This document shows, one piece after another, positions 1 to 12,223 of a DNA stretch of 64,000 bases (the first letter of the stretch is position 1; every line of letters starts with the position of its first letter). The translations under genes were made by a program, and so were the position numbers. The stretch is from Artemia franciscana (taxonomy: Eukaryota > Arthropoda > Branchiopoda > Anostraca > Artemiidae): contig NC_088864.1 in NCBI RefSeq assembly GCF_032884065.1, forward strand, positions 22,558,994 to 22,622,993, in the 5' to 3' direction. The notes under the pieces were generated by a model that was not told the origin of the DNA, did no database searches, and saw nothing but the letters and a program-made list of their open reading frames with translations.

Positions 1-3000
1 TTCGCAAAAGATATATTAAACATTAAACACTAGTTCTTTTATGGGTGTAACAAGAAAAACAGAACGAAGAAATAGAAATGCATAGAAGACATATAAAATG
101 AGAGTTTTGAGTATAGGCAATAAAGCAATAACTAATCCCTGTTTCTTTTTAAAAAATAGTATTTTAATAAACAGTGTCAACTTTGAAAAAATCTCAAAAG
201 TTTACTAATCAAAATTTTACTTTCATAACAACGTAGTGTATCTTTCCCCTTTTTAAAGTTCAATATATTTTGCTTAAATTAAAGAATTCATAATTTTATA
301 AGAAAAAGTCTAATTCTCTATTTCCATTATCGCCACATCTATTTATTGCACAGTCGATGTCTACCTCAATATTTCAGTGATCGTTCGTAATGGCCAGTCC
401 TGTCAGTTTAGAGCTCCTCGTTAGTATTTCCTCCTCTATTCATCCTGAAATATTCGGATAAACACCAAAATCGTCAGAAAAATAGGAACTCTAATAAAGA
501 TGCATGTAGGTATGTGCTTCATACTAAGCATATGAGTTGAAATACTCCTTAAAAAACAAGTTATTATTTGTTCGTTGTCTTTGTATTTGATAGGTACAGA
601 TTGGTGATTTAAATTTTCAGAGTTTCAGGCTGTGGAGATTTCTAATTAATGTTTTTTTTTAGTCTTAATATTTTCAGATATTCAATTCCAACATTTAAAT
701 CTTGGTATGTCTGTTGAGCACAAAACAGGTTTGAAATTTTACTCAGATTTAGCATTAAGCAAGAGAATTTTCCTGTAAAAGTTTAACAACTACTCGTGGA
801 AATATGATTGGATGGCATGTATCAAAATAAGTATAAAAAACCTCATTGGTATATATAGCAGTTTTGACAATTTTATGGACAAATATATGCAACCCCTATA
901 CAAGAACATAACTATATTTTGTGACTGGTTGGTATTGAGAAGGTGAGAAATTCTGAAGTAATATTGCAGTTGCATTCTGTTTCTGTGGTTAACTCAAGTT
1001 ACGTGAATTTCCCCTTTTTATCATTTATTTTTTATTTTTAAATGTTTGAAAAAAATCAATGCCATTCCACTAATTCAAACTGAAAAATCAGAGACCCATC
1101 TATACCAGCTAGCTAAAAAATAAATAAACACATAATTATTTGCCCTCTTTTATAAAAAATTTTTCGAAAATCTATTCTTCTTAAATGATTACTCCAACCT
1201 TTGAAGGAGTATTTTGCCTCATATACTTAGTTTTAAGAATATATTTATGCAATCCTGTATTAAAGTTTAAAGAGTATGGCCTTTATTTTAATGTATTATG
1301 ATGAACAGAGGTGATTTGTCATATAATATAAAGCTTTAATTGGATGAAAATAGGCAGTAAAGTGGCCACCATTTGCTCACTAAAATCCAAAACTTAAATT
1401 AATAATTTTTATACTTCCCCTAAAAAATCACAATGTTGTAAAAACCACCCTGCTTTGCTGAAAAGGCAAAACCAAAACAGACAGCCAAAAAAAGTAATGA
1501 TATCAATTTCTTTTCCTCAGTGCCATAGTAAGATTCGAAGACAAAATTTTTGACAGTAAAAAGAATTAAATATTTTGCTTTTCAGCCCGGTTGTGACAGC
1601 ACAATCCTGAAATATCATATTGACAGCCTAAAGAAGTTAGGATTTTAAATTTCCCCACCTTGTTATTACGAAATGAAGATTTTCGCCTCCCTGTTGGCTT
1701 TAGTGGTAAAACGGACAGATTCCCTTGATAAACCTAAATTCAATTTAATACTTTTAGGCAATATGTGTCATCAGTAAAATCTAACAGAGACCGTACAAAG
1801 TAACTAAAACCTTGTTTCAAACTTGTTTGCAAAAAAGAAACAGTCTTAGTAGTTAAGAACTGAACTATTAAAAACCAATTAAAAAAAAAAAAAAACTTTC
1901 TTTCCAAACCAGAGCGAGCGGACCAAACCACAAATCCACCACTACGTCAAGCCCCCCCCCCTGGATCCTCCACTGGAGCTATATGGAGCTTTCCAAAATG
2001 TAATGTCATACTCATTAATCCCACCTTAAGTCCACACTACATAAAAGTCGCATAGACTAGACCCTTACCACTTTATTGCAGTATTTCGAATTAGACATTA
2101 TAGAAAAAAAAAAGAATAAAACCTAGTTCTTGCTCCCGCAGCACCATTATATGAGGGCATAAACTGACTAACAAACAAAATGAGTTGGTGTGAATCTGGT
2201 CCCTTATTACCTGGTTTATTTTAAACGAAAGGACTTGCCTTGATTTGGATCCAATTTTAAAGATAAAAGGTGACAAAATTAGCCATTTTGTACCAAGAAA
2301 TTTGAAAGTTTTCCAGGAGAAGGGAATACCCCTTTGACTATGTCTTACTGAATTTCGTTAGGTGCCTAATCCTTGGCGATGTCAAAATATACGACTGATG
2401 CTATTTAACAAGAGGTATGGGGTGCATATGGCATTCACCCTTCTCGCTAACCATTTCTTCCAAAAGCCAGGTGGGAACAAATCAGTCAGTCAAAAGTTAT
2501 GGAGTTAAAACATTTAACTTGACCATTCTTGGATTGACAAAGAATATTGTTCTAGCCATCGAGTTAAAAAGTCAAATGACGATCCTACCATCCACTGGCT
2601 GGCATCCTATAAAAAAGAAGATGGCTCAACTGTGACTTCAACGAAGTCCATAACCTAAAGCGAACACGAAGAAGACTTAACTAAACAAGTTTACATTTAT
2701 TGTCTATCTCTTTATTTTGCAAATTTGATCTACCGTTATTTTTCTCTTTAAGATACAACTTTACAGACTTAAAACAGGCAAATGTGGAAAAGAAGTAGAT
2801 GGGGTGTTACTTGCACAACAAAAAGCATGGGTTAGTTGTGGGCTTTTCTAGCCTACCCTTGTAACTTATTTCTAATTAAAACACGTTTTAACTCAAGGTG
2901 ATGTAACACCGTTACGACGACAATTGTCATCTTCTAACACTGAAATGGTGACAACAAGTAGTTGAAGTGTTACTTGTGTAATACAAAGTATGGATTACTC

Positions 3001-3440
3001 GTAGATTTTGTAACATAGCTGTAATTAAAACATGTCTTAATTAGGCATCCTGCTGTCCTACCATCCAATTAAAACGATCCCACCGTCCGACGCTCTTTAA
3101 AGTGGATTGCTCTAAATACTTTGAATTATGGAGCCACGGCCCATCATTCTCAAACGTTGTTTTCTACATTCTAGTCTTGGGACTTGTCCATAATTTATTA
3201 CCGACTGAACGCTGAATATCGCCCTTTAAAAGATGTTCTTTTCAATTTGGAACTACATCACCTGTCTCTTGGCCAGCTTTGTCATCAAAGTAGTGAAAAT
3301 ATTCAGCATATATTATTTTACTATCCATCTTCAGCAGTCGATTCTAAGATTTAAAAGCAATATTCCTGGGGTTACAAATAAGTACCAGATGCATTTTTTC
3401 TTCTAATGTACACCCCTAATGGGTGAAAGGACCTTCATGG
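1..3440. other. AT-rich stretch without a recognisable gene
   Basis: No open frame here has recognisable domain content or plausible splice structure, and no RNA gene was seen. The only internal structure noticed is a diverged direct pair around 2799-2895 and 2966-3050. Both copies share a tract reading roughly AAGTAGnTGnnGTGTTACTTG followed by a TAATTAAAACA(T/C)G block, which suggests an old local duplication. Confidence 0.5.
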
Positions 3441-3469
3441 TGGTCCTTCCAACCCACCACAAAGAAGAA

Positions 3470-4240
3470 GGCACATTGCGTGAGAAACTGCCATAAACGA
3501 AATAATGTTAACGCAAGACTAACTCTAGGTGGAATGATTATTCCGGAGGACAATCGAATTAATTATTTAGGTCTCATATTTGACCCATGAGTTAATTTCC
3601 ACCTTCACATCACAAACATAATAAAAAAATGCTATCGAAAAATAAGAATAATAGAAAGACTACTATCCAATCCCTGGGGTTGTACTGAGAAAACTAGTGC
3701 AATTTTATAAATCACACACAAGGCTCCAAATTAATTATGGGCTCGTTTTTTATGTTGCTTGTGCAAAGACTCTGATGCACAAAATTGAAACAATACAAAA
3801 TGATATAATCAGTCTCATATTCGATCTTAGGAAACCAACAAGTACCAAGAAAAAATTGCTAAACTTAATACGATTATATAAAGAAACCATTTTCAAATTT
3901 TTGTTGATGGGCCCGAAATGAAGGATAAGGTGTCAAACGGAGCTTTTTTCCCACCTCTTAATATTGCAATAGATGAGAGAATGTGTCCGTAATGTCTGTA
4001 GAGTTAAATGCCATTCAGCTTCTCACTATAAGATGGATATAGCCACATTACATTGTCTTAGCATTATTAATAATCTTGCTTCAAGAGGCGTAAGAACATA
4101 CCTTCAGCATGTTCCAAGCCACTCAGGTATAACTGGTAACCATCAGAGGGATGAAATTACAAAAAATGTTTTGAATATTAACCAGCCAAGTGGGAAATCA
4201 ATCCCTATTAGAGACATATACCGCTGGAGATTATCAGAGG
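3470..4240 (+). pseudogene. Decayed non-LTR retrotransposon: RT C-terminus and RNase H domain
   Basis: Broken frames read as the end of a LINE polyprotein. Near 3540-3700 there is NRINYLGLIFD followed by a stop and a helical thumb-like region. 3697-3921 continues with NYGLVFY and IQNDIISLIFD. 3973-4240 contains VPSHSGITGNHQRDE, which matches the conserved RNase H C-terminal motif (xVPSHxGIxGNExAD) of I/Jockey-type elements. Frames are joined by stops and shifts, so it is dead. The same polyprotein resumes at 4315 and again, further on, at 8121, because RTE insertions interrupt it. Clade assignment (I-like) is inferred from the RNase H domain. Confidence 0.75.
4219..4240 (+). repeat. Left target-site duplication of the short RTE insertion
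   Basis: The 22-bp string starting TACCGCTGGAGATTATC is repeated at 4315-4336, on the other side of the 3'-end RTE fragment. A direct repeat of this length flanking a 5'-truncated LINE end is the expected footprint of target-primed reverse transcription. Confidence 0.8.
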
Positions 4241-4314
4241 GTGCGTGGCTGTGTTGGCCTCAGGTGGCTTGGTGCTGCAGTGAGTTATTAGTAGTAGTAG
4301 TAGTAGTAGTAGTA
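4241..4314 (+). mobile_element. 5'-truncated RTE insertion (only the last ~70 bp plus (TAG)n tail)
   Basis: The sequence GTGCGTGGCTGTGTTG onward matches the 3' end of the full RTE copy at about 8050-8120, including the ending TGAGTTAT followed by a (TAG)n run. It is flanked by the 22-bp direct repeat 4219-4240/4315-4336 and lies inside the RNase H LINE. Confidence 0.8.
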
Positions 4315-4418
4315 TACCGCTGGAGATTATCAGAGGTGTTGTTAAATAAGAATAATCCAATTGTATCGCCCTTCCTCAATAAGCACCTTTCTAAAATTTA
4401 TCATAGAACTCGGTGTGG
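4315..4418 (+). repeat. ~104-bp segment of the host LINE duplicated on both sides of the full RTE copy
   Basis: This tract (start TACCGCTGGAG, end CGGTGTGG) recurs at 8121-8227 with several differences. Both copies encode the same piece of the RNase H LINE (WRLSEVLLNKNNP). It can be read as an unusually long target-site duplication of the full-length RTE copy, or as the product of a local tandem duplication. Confidence 0.65.
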
Positions 4419-5043
4419 AACACCATCGTGGGAGGATCCTCTATAGGAGGACAACTGCGGCAGGGCGTAAGATCCAGATTTATGGACAACGGCCTCTGTA
4501 AAGGGCTGCCTCGACCCTTTCGGAGTACCTGCAAGACTGGGAAACTTGCGGTCAATTTTTCCCACTTCAGGAGTGGCGCCCCTCGAGGAAATTATAGCCT
4601 AGTAAACAGCACTCACATGGGATTCTGATTATTGGATAATTTTCTGGGCTTGGTTTGTTTTGATGGGCGTTTTCGGGCTGAAAAACCTCTTCCTAGCTAA
4701 TTTATCTACTATGAGCTGCCTCCCCGTAGTAGCATAATATTTGTAGGCATGAATATATAATGAGTCGGAGGTAATAGGCTTTGGACTGTCTGTGCAGGAT
4801 TTCTACTCTTGTTGATAGAAGAGCATCGCCAAGTGCTGAAAACCATGTTGTGACCAAGATGAGCCCAGGATTGCACAAAGCCTCCAACTTACTGGAGGTC
4901 CCAGGGACTTCTTGCTGTCTGGTTCTAAACCGGCTTAAGCGCTTCGGTGTAGGTTTGAGAAGATATGTTGGTCCCCATCCTGCACTGGTATCCGGGATCA
5001 CTGCTTTTCTTGAGGCCAAAATAATTTCAAAGATTTAAATAAC

Positions 5044-8000
5044 AGGAAAATTGAAACTTGGAATGTTACGACGTTAAAAATGACTATCGCATCGACATTT
5101 TGACTGACGAATTCAGACGGTTGGAACTGGATTTATTAGGAGTTTCAGAAACTCATATCCCAGGGGTAGGAAGCATGAAATTAGGTGACATAGAATTTGT
5201 TTACTCAGGCAGGAAGGATGGGGTACATTGACAGGGTTGACTGACGAATTCAGACGGTTGGAACTGGATTTATTAGGAGTTTCAGAAACTCATATCCCAG
5301 GGGTAGGAAGCATGAAATTAGGTGACATAGAATTTGTTTACTCAGGCAGGAAGGATGGGGTACATTGACAGGGAGTAGGGCTCATGATAAATAAGGAAGC
5401 TGCTAAGTCTTGTTTAGGCTGGGAAGGTATTAATAATAGAATGCTAATTGCTCATTTTGTGACTAAAAAGTTTAGGGTATCAGTTATAGTAGTATATGCC
5501 CCCATTGAACCAACTGATGGAGATACTAGTGACTCAGATGAATTTTGCTTACAGTTACAGGAGCAAATAGACAGGATACCAGGCAGAAATATGGTGTTTT
5601 TGCTAGGAGATTTTAATGCCCAGGTTAGTAGAAATAGGGACAGATGGTATCCTAGCCTAGGTAAATTTGGTGTAGGAAAAGAAAACAGTAATGGCTATAG
5701 GCTTTTGCAATTTTGTAGGTATAACAACCTAGTTATAACCAATACGGTGTTTGGTCACAAAATGGCCAATATGTTGACATGGTATTCTCGTGATGGTAAG
5801 ACAGCAAACCTTATTGATTATGTTATTGTAAACAGAAGACTAGCAGGATCAATACAAGATACTAGGGTGTATAGGAGTGCCGTTATTGATGTTAAAAGTA
5901 AAGATCACCATCTAGTAGTATCAAAGGTTAATTTAAAGCTGAAATTTCGGAAGGGTAACTCCCTCCCGGAAAGTTATGATGTTGGTAGACTTCAGGATGA
6001 AAATTTGAGAAAAAAATTCCAGGAACAGTTGAGTACTAAACTTGAGGGTTTAAAATTTGACATTGTGGAAGATGGATGGAATAATTTCAGAAAAACAATT
6101 TGTGAAGTTGCTGATGGTGTCCTAGGGAAGAGTTCTAAGACTGCAACTAGGAATACTAGCGAAAAAGCTTTAGGTTTAATAGAGAGTAGAAGGGGTTTGT
6201 ATAAGAATTATCTGAGTGATAGGTCGTATGAAAACAAAAGGAATGTAAAGAAAGTGGAGAAAGCATTAAAATATGAACTAAGGAAGTGTGAAGTGGAGGC
6301 GATGGATAAAATTGCTGAGGATCTGGAAGATGCGGCTAGACGGCATAATAGTAAAATATTATACTGGCATGTTAATAAATTGAAAGGGAGTAGCCAATTC
6401 GGACTAGTCCCAGTTAAAGATAGAAATGGGGCCACAATTAGTGATAAGGAAAAAGTTAAAGAAAGATGGGTGGAACATTTTGAGAGTGTGCTAAACCGAG
6501 ATACAGTTGCAGGAAAAGATACAGATGAAAATGAAAAAGTTTGTGATACCTTGGATGTGAAGGAAGATTCGTTTAGTGAGGAAGAATTAGCGACAGTACT
6601 AAAAGGATTAAAAAATAATAAGGCCCCAGGTGCTGATAGTATGATTAATGAGTTTCTTAAATATGGTGGCTCTGAGGTTAGGAATAAGCTACTGAAGATT
6701 ATGAACATGATCTTTGAAAAAGGGGAAGTACCCAATGATTTTAGGAAAACCTTAATTAAACCACTGTATAAGAAAGGTGACAAGAGTGAGTGTCGTAATT
6801 ATCGAGGCATTAGTCTGGTCTCTGTAGGTAGCAAATTACTGAGTAATATGATACTTTTTAGACTGAGAAATGCTGTAGACAAAGTTTTAAGGGAAGTATA
6901 TCGCGGTTTTAGAAAAGGTAGAGGATGTGTCGACCATGTTTTCACTCTTAGGTTAATAATTGAGAAGTCCCTTCGATGTCAAACAGCTTTGGTCCTTAGT
7001 TTTATCGATTATGAGCAAGCTTTCGATTCTGTTGATAGAACAGCGTTAACAAGGGTCTTATCGTTATATGGTATACCAGAAAAATACATTAAAGTGATTT
7101 GTGCTATGTACGAGAATAATACTGCTGCGGTTAATGCAGGAAATGAGGTTAGCAACTGGTTTTGTATTAAATCAGGAGCTAAGCAGGGTTGTGTTCTAGC
7201 CCCCTTTATATGGATCATTTTGATGGACTTCGTCTTAAGGAGCACAGGAAAGGCGATTGGAGACCATGGAATGAAACGGGGAGGAAGAACGCTCCTGGAC
7301 TTAGATTATGCTGATGATTTAAGCATATTAGATGAAAGTGCGAGCAAAATGAATGAATTTTTAGAGGTTTTACGAGTTCAGGGTGCTAAAATAGGCTTGA
7401 AAATTAATGTTAAGAAGACTAAGTCACTAAGGTTAGGAATAAGTGAAGATGAACAGGTGACATTAGGTAACGAAAAGATTGATCAGGTTGGGAGCTTCAG
7501 TTACCTTGGTAGTATTATTAGTAAAGATGGTGGGAGCAGTGAAGATGTCAAAAGTAGAATAGCTAAAGCTCAGGGTGTTTTTTCACAGTTAAAAAAAGCT
7601 TGGAAGAATAGAAAGATAAGTCTACAAACCAAGATTAGAATATTGGAAGCTACAGTGATGGCAGTGGTCAAATATGGCTCTGAAGCATGGGCCCTCCGAA
7701 AAGCAGATGAAAATGTACTAGATGTTTTCCAGAGAAATTGCCTACGGATTGTTCTTGGTACCCGGCTGACTGACCGTATTTCAAACAGTAGGTTGTGCGA
7801 AAAGTGTGGTTCAATCCCACTTTCTGGGGCTATAATCAAAGAAAGGTTGAGATGGCTAGGCCACGTTCTACGGATGAAGGATGACAGATTACCGAAGATT
7901 GTCCTTTTTGGCCAACCGTCTGGGGCTACACGGAAAGCAGGTCCTCCTTGTCTGGGTTGGGAGGATGTCATAAATAAAGATTTGAAGGAAATGGGAACTT

Positions 8001-8099
8001 CCTGGGAGGGTGTAAGAGGGAGGCTTTGAATAGATTAGGTTGGAGGAGGAGCGTGCGTGGCTGTGTTGACCTCAGGCGGCTTGGTGCTGCAGTGAGTTA
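5044..8099 (+). pseudogene. RTE polyprotein (endonuclease + reverse transcriptase), three disabling lesions
   Basis: The endonuclease begins near 5044 with IETWNVTTLK, then LGVSETH, LLGDFNA (about 5605) and IDYVIVN; a KDHHLVV motif follows. The open part runs 5384-8029 (881 codons). The reverse transcriptase shows NKAPGAD, NYRGISLV, DYEQAFDSVDR, AKQGCVLAP and the catalytic LDYADDL, then the C-terminal FQRNCLRIV and LRWLGHVLR blocks typical of RTE elements. Lesions: a 137-bp tandem duplication in the endonuclease (5100-5373), an in-frame TGA at 5366-5368 just upstream of the ATG at 5384, and loss of one A near 8013. Compared with the copy at 58590, that loss throws the end out of frame and produces the early stop at 8029. 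Restoring that frame in reading only, the C-terminus runs to AAVSY and stops on the first TAG of the 3' microsatellite. Confidence 0.85.
5100..5373 (+). repeat. 137-bp tandem duplication inside the RTE endonuclease
   Basis: 5100-5236 and 5237-5373 appear identical by eye, each starting TTGACTGACGAATTC and ending CATTGACAGGG. The period, 137, is not a multiple of three, so the duplication shifts the frame. Near-identity indicates a recent event, or an assembly artefact. Confidence 0.9.
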
Positions 8100-8120
8100 T
8101 TAGTAGTAGTAGTAGTAGTA

Positions 8121-8520
8121 TACCACTGGAGATTATCAGAGGTGTTGTTAAATAAGAATAATCCATTGTATCAATAATCCAATCTCAATGAGCACCTTTC
8201 TAAAATTTATCATAGAATTCGGTGTGGCTCAAATGGGTTAATTTCTAGGCGTTTTCATATCAGATCCCTAATTCAGGTGGCTCAGTTCCCTCTTGCTCTC
8301 TTTGCAGGTATTATAATTTTAAAAATGAAGCTATTGACCATTGCCTATTTGAATGTAATATGATGACGTCTACACACAGTATATCCTGCTGTAAACTGTT
8401 AAAGTGCTTCGAACACCACAAAATCTCCCTATCAGCTAGGGGTCTATCGGACTATACCGGGACACAGAGCTCAGAACTGAATGTTAATCTTCTTATATTT
8501 CAACTTCTATAATCAAAAGA
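8121..8520 (+). pseudogene. C-terminal end of the RNase H LINE, resumed after the RTE insertion
   Basis: After the repeat 8121-8227 the frames read GLISRRFHIRSLIQ and, in shifted frames, a tail with YYNFKNEAIDHCLFECN. The H-x-L-F-E-C ending is the usual C-terminal zinc-binding block of I-like LINE polyproteins. It completes the fragment at 3470-4240. Confidence 0.6.
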
Positions 8521-8756
8521 TTTACTGAAGGAAATCTGAGCAGATGCAAGATAAATAAGAAGAAACCAATTCAGTAGCTTTGTTCATCTCACAGAGTGAA
8601 TCGAAAGGAAAAGGCCTGAATAGTCTCGACTGAATAGTTTCGTTTTCTGAAACAGAGTTAAAGTTATTAGAAGACAGGGTTGTCACGAAGGTAACCTTCG
8701 TTACATTTTGTTATGTTTTTAATAGCAAGCTACTATTGAATGCTGAAAATGTCAAG

Positions 8757-8915
8757 TTTATATTATATTTTTTTCAAAAACCAAGACGTTTTTGAAATTT
8801 TAAATCAATGGGTTCTTTTTCGTGAAATATGTATAAACTTTATTATATTTTTTGAAAAAAAAATCAAGACGTTTATGAATTTTTAAAATCAATCACTTTT
8901 TCCCATGAAATATGT
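8757..8915 (+). repeat. Short tandem duplication, ~80-bp period
   Basis: Two copies of an AT-rich unit (TATTATATTTTTT... CAAGACGTTT... CATGAAATATGTAT) lie at about 8757-8835 and 8836-8915. No coding content. The remaining sequence up to 9835 shows nothing recognisable. Confidence 0.6.
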
Positions 8916-9837
8916 ATCGAATATTTTAGGTTTGGTGACAAAAAAAAGTATCTGTTTACATGAGAACTGCTGTTTACATAACACTCTAGTAATATCCCAA
9001 ATTATTATATTTTCGGTTGTGACGCCAAAAAACAAAAGAATTTTGCAGTATTTTGTTCAGTTACAAAATTAAGAACACAAGGGAGAAGCTGAAGTAAGAA
9101 AGAACAAGTTTATAAAGAAAAACCCTTAAAAAATACTATTTGGAGTTTTATTTTTAATAAAAATTCTAATATAGACAATGCATCAATACTTGACTGAGAA
9201 TGTCCCTCCTATGTCCCTTTGAAGAAACTACTATACTACTAAAACTGTTACTTCATTAAATTAGGAAACCATTATTCCAGACGCTCGTTTTTTGTTGTTT
9301 TTCAAGAATCACTTCCATTTTATTTGCATACCATCCCTTACTACCAAATGTTTGATTATAGTCTTAGGCTACAAACAAATCTTCACTGATTTTTTTTTTT
9401 ATTTTGGCATTATGAATAACTGCTAAAGAGAAACAAATACAAAATAAAATTGCAAACTCTGCTCTTTTTAGGTTGTATAAACTGTTATTAACCAAAGAAC
9501 TTAGTTGAGGGGGGATTAAATTTCCTTGAAGGGGGACTAGCCTTTTAGATCTAAACAATAGATAGTAAAATTATATATAATTGGTTTTCGCTATCTTGGA
9601 AAGTACTGAAGTTAGGGAAATGAAACTTTTGGGAATAGATCAAAAGCTTCAACGAAACCGCTGATATCTATTTTTCTCTTTCTCCCTCCAAAAAGCAATG
9701 AACTTTTTAGACATAAAACAATATCTATATCTGAAAATCGCAATCTGCAGAACAGACCTAGAGCCAAAATGAGAACGAGAAAAAACGTTTTTAGTGTCAT
9801 ACCTTTGCAAAGTCCTGACTTATAAAAATAAAGGTAA

Positions 9838-9970
9838 AGGGTAAATGATGTAACACTAGACCCCTAAAGTCCAAACCAGCTATGCTGACCTCCATTTCAT
9901 GGCCCTTCGGCCAGGAAGTGCAAAGGAGAGTTGGTGGCCAGCCATCCTGTGCTGTCGCACACCCTTCCTG
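9838..9970 (-). mobile_element. 5'-truncated copy of a tRNA-derived SINE
   Basis: Read on the minus strand, this matches the 3' half of the SINE at 31195-31530: shared blocks include TTTGCACTTCCTGG, GAAATGGAGGTCAGCAT (GAAACGGAGATCAGCAT in the other copy) and GACTTTA. The tRNA-like head is missing. It ends in a TTACC/TTTA-rich tail. Confidence 0.65.
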
Positions 9971-10802
9971 CTATCGTGATCTATAGAGTTCTAATTATCA
10001 ATAAAATAATTCCTCATATTTGAGAAAACAATTCTTGACAAAACTGAAAGCTATGCTAAGGTCACAGAAATTATATGTGAGCATTTAGATAGGTTCTGTA
10101 TCCTACTGAGTCTTCCAAGCTCTGGAAAAAAGGAAAAGAAAACCTATAGAGCTGAGTGTATCAACTAGGCTATGGCTTTCTTAAGATAAAAGATAAGATA
10201 AAGATAATATTTATTTTCAAAAGACTATCACAAGCTCTATAGAGTCGAATTCGCTTTATATGTCAGTAAAAGCTAAGAAAAAAAAATTCAAAACAGTACA
10301 TTAAGTCAAACACTTAAAATTAAAAGGAATTAAAAAGCAAAATAATCAAAGATAAAGGGCAAATCAGTAAACGTAACAATTAAATTGCAAAAACATTGCA
10401 GTAAATCAAAAAAGAATAAAAACGGCAATAGAGGAAAAGGGGAATTTGGCAAGTACATAATCACGAATTATTATTAAGGTGTTCCAGAATAAAGGGTATA
10501 AAACTTTTATGAAACCTCTCTGTAACAGCATGGATCGGAGAGTAAGTTGGGATTGCTAAGGAGGCTGCCCGGGGGAGTCGGAGTCTAATGGGATTGTGAA
10601 AATCAGGGAGTAAGTCCTCAGTACGGGGATTGGAAATGACTGATTTAGCGAAAAGCAGGCAAATTTTTTCCCCTCTTTCTTTTAAGGTGGTAATGCGTGC
10701 AGCTTTAAGGAGGAAGGAGTATGGAATTTTGCCTTCTTTGTAAATGATCCTGAGCGAAAGCTTTTAGACCCACTCGATTTTGTCACTAAGTTCATTTGAA
10801 AG

Positions 10803-12209
10803 TTACGAATGCCAGACCGGACACGCATATTCCAATAATGGCCTGATAAAGGATAAGTAAACACGGAGGGAATGTATCTTAGGACAATTAAATTTGTTTA
10901 GCAGCTCAAAAATGGATAGTGAATTATTTGCTTGTTTAACAATGTTAGAAACATGTGTATCCCACTTAAGGTCATCAGAAATTGTGACACCAAGAAGCTT
11001 AACATGTTTCACTAGCATTTCGCTTGGGATCGGGTCGCAAAAAGCAGGAGTAGATTTCAAGAAGTTGATCGTCATTATCTGTGATTTAGTGGAATTTACT
11101 GTCATATTTAGATTCTTAGATTAATCCGAACATTGGGTTAGGATTTCAACGGGGTCACTTTTAACATTCCTATGGCATACTTCAAGGATCGAAAAGTCAT
11201 CCACATATTTCCATCTTTGGGGGAATTCCTTGCCGATTTCGTTAATCATGACAAGAAATAATAGTGGTCCCAATAAGGTTCCTTGAGGTATTCCACAGTA
11301 CCTAGGGAGGGGGTTAGAGAAGGTATTTTTGTATTTTACAACTTGTGATCTGTCTGAAAGGAACAATATAACAATATTTACTAAAAACGGGTCAATTTCA
11401 AAGTTATCATGTAGTAAACGAATTAGGATAGTGTGGTCAACTAAGTCAAACGCTTTTTGGAAATCTACTAAAACCAGGTTTAGCCAAACATTTGATTTCT
11501 CTAGTTCACTTAGGATCGTGTGAATCAAGTGTACAAGGTAATGGGTGGTGGAGGTTTTTCTTAAATTACCAAACTGTCGGATGTCAATGCGTGGTATAAT
11601 TTTAATTTTAAGCCAGTCACAAAGGAACTCTTCGTAAAGCTTAGAAAAAACTGGAGTGAGTGCAAAAGGACGCATGTTGGCTATAGTCAGACAGGAAGAT
11701 TTCCTTGGGATGGGTGTTATAAAACCTAGTTTCCAGCAACTTGGGAATTTACCAAATTTTGTAATTTGGTTAAAAATATCAGATAAAGGTCCAGCAATTG
11801 TGTCTGAAAAGGCTTTAATCAAGTCAATTGGGATGTCTAATGGGCAAGTACTTGATTTTTTGAGCTTTCGGATTTTATTTATAACATCAGAGGGATAAAT
11901 TTGGGGGAAAGAGGTGGAGGGAGGAATAGTTTGACCTGAGCCAGCGAAAGGGGGGAGACTTTGTACTATGGACGCAAGATGCAGGTTCAAATCGTTGGCT
12001 ATCTTCTAAGGGGGCTCAGGGAGATGAAAATTAACTTCAAAAGGGTTTTTTCCGCAAATCTCTTTAATTTTCCTGTACCATTGTTTGGGTTTGTTAGAAT
12101 ACAAATCCTTAACCTTACTATTGTAATACTCAGAAGCTGCTTTTCTCAATTTTCTCTTCAGGAACTTTCTTAGATCAGTAGCCTGTGTGATATGTCCTTG
12201 CTTGAACAA
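10803..12209 (-). pseudogene. Reverse transcriptase domain of the minus-strand LINE
   Basis: The largest open piece, 11990-11121, holds the RT core: KSSTCPLDIPIDLIK, NMRPFALTPVFSKLYE, LVDFQKAFDLVDH, CGIPQGTLLGPLLF and the catalytic box KYVDDFSIL. YVDD replaces the commoner YADD; both aspartates are kept. A frameshift near 11110 leads to 11105-10803, with VKLLGVTISDDLKWDTHV and PLLEYACPVWHS, the thumb region typical of L2/CR1-like elements. Upstream, 12209-12006 is the linker between endonuclease and RT. Confidence 0.8.
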
Positions 12210-12223
12210 ATTGTTTTTTTTCC

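Larger units (their letters stand above)
4419..8120 (+). mobile_element. Near-full-length RTE-type non-LTR retrotransposon (~3.7 kb)
   Basis: One long frame with an apurinic-like endonuclease followed by reverse transcriptase, a leader of about 0.6 kb, and a 3' end in a (TAG)n microsatellite. No second ORF and a very short 3' untranslated end are typical of RTE-class LINEs. The flanks are the ~104-bp repeats 4315-4418 and 8121-8227. Other pieces of the same family lie at 4241-4314, 56825-57006 and 58293-58690. The exact 5' boundary is uncertain; it is placed where the flanking repeat ends. Confidence 0.75.

Noticed and set aside
6208-6783. Ser/Phe-rich 191-codon minus-strand frame inside the RTE
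   Set aside because: Antisense shadow of the reverse transcriptase frame.
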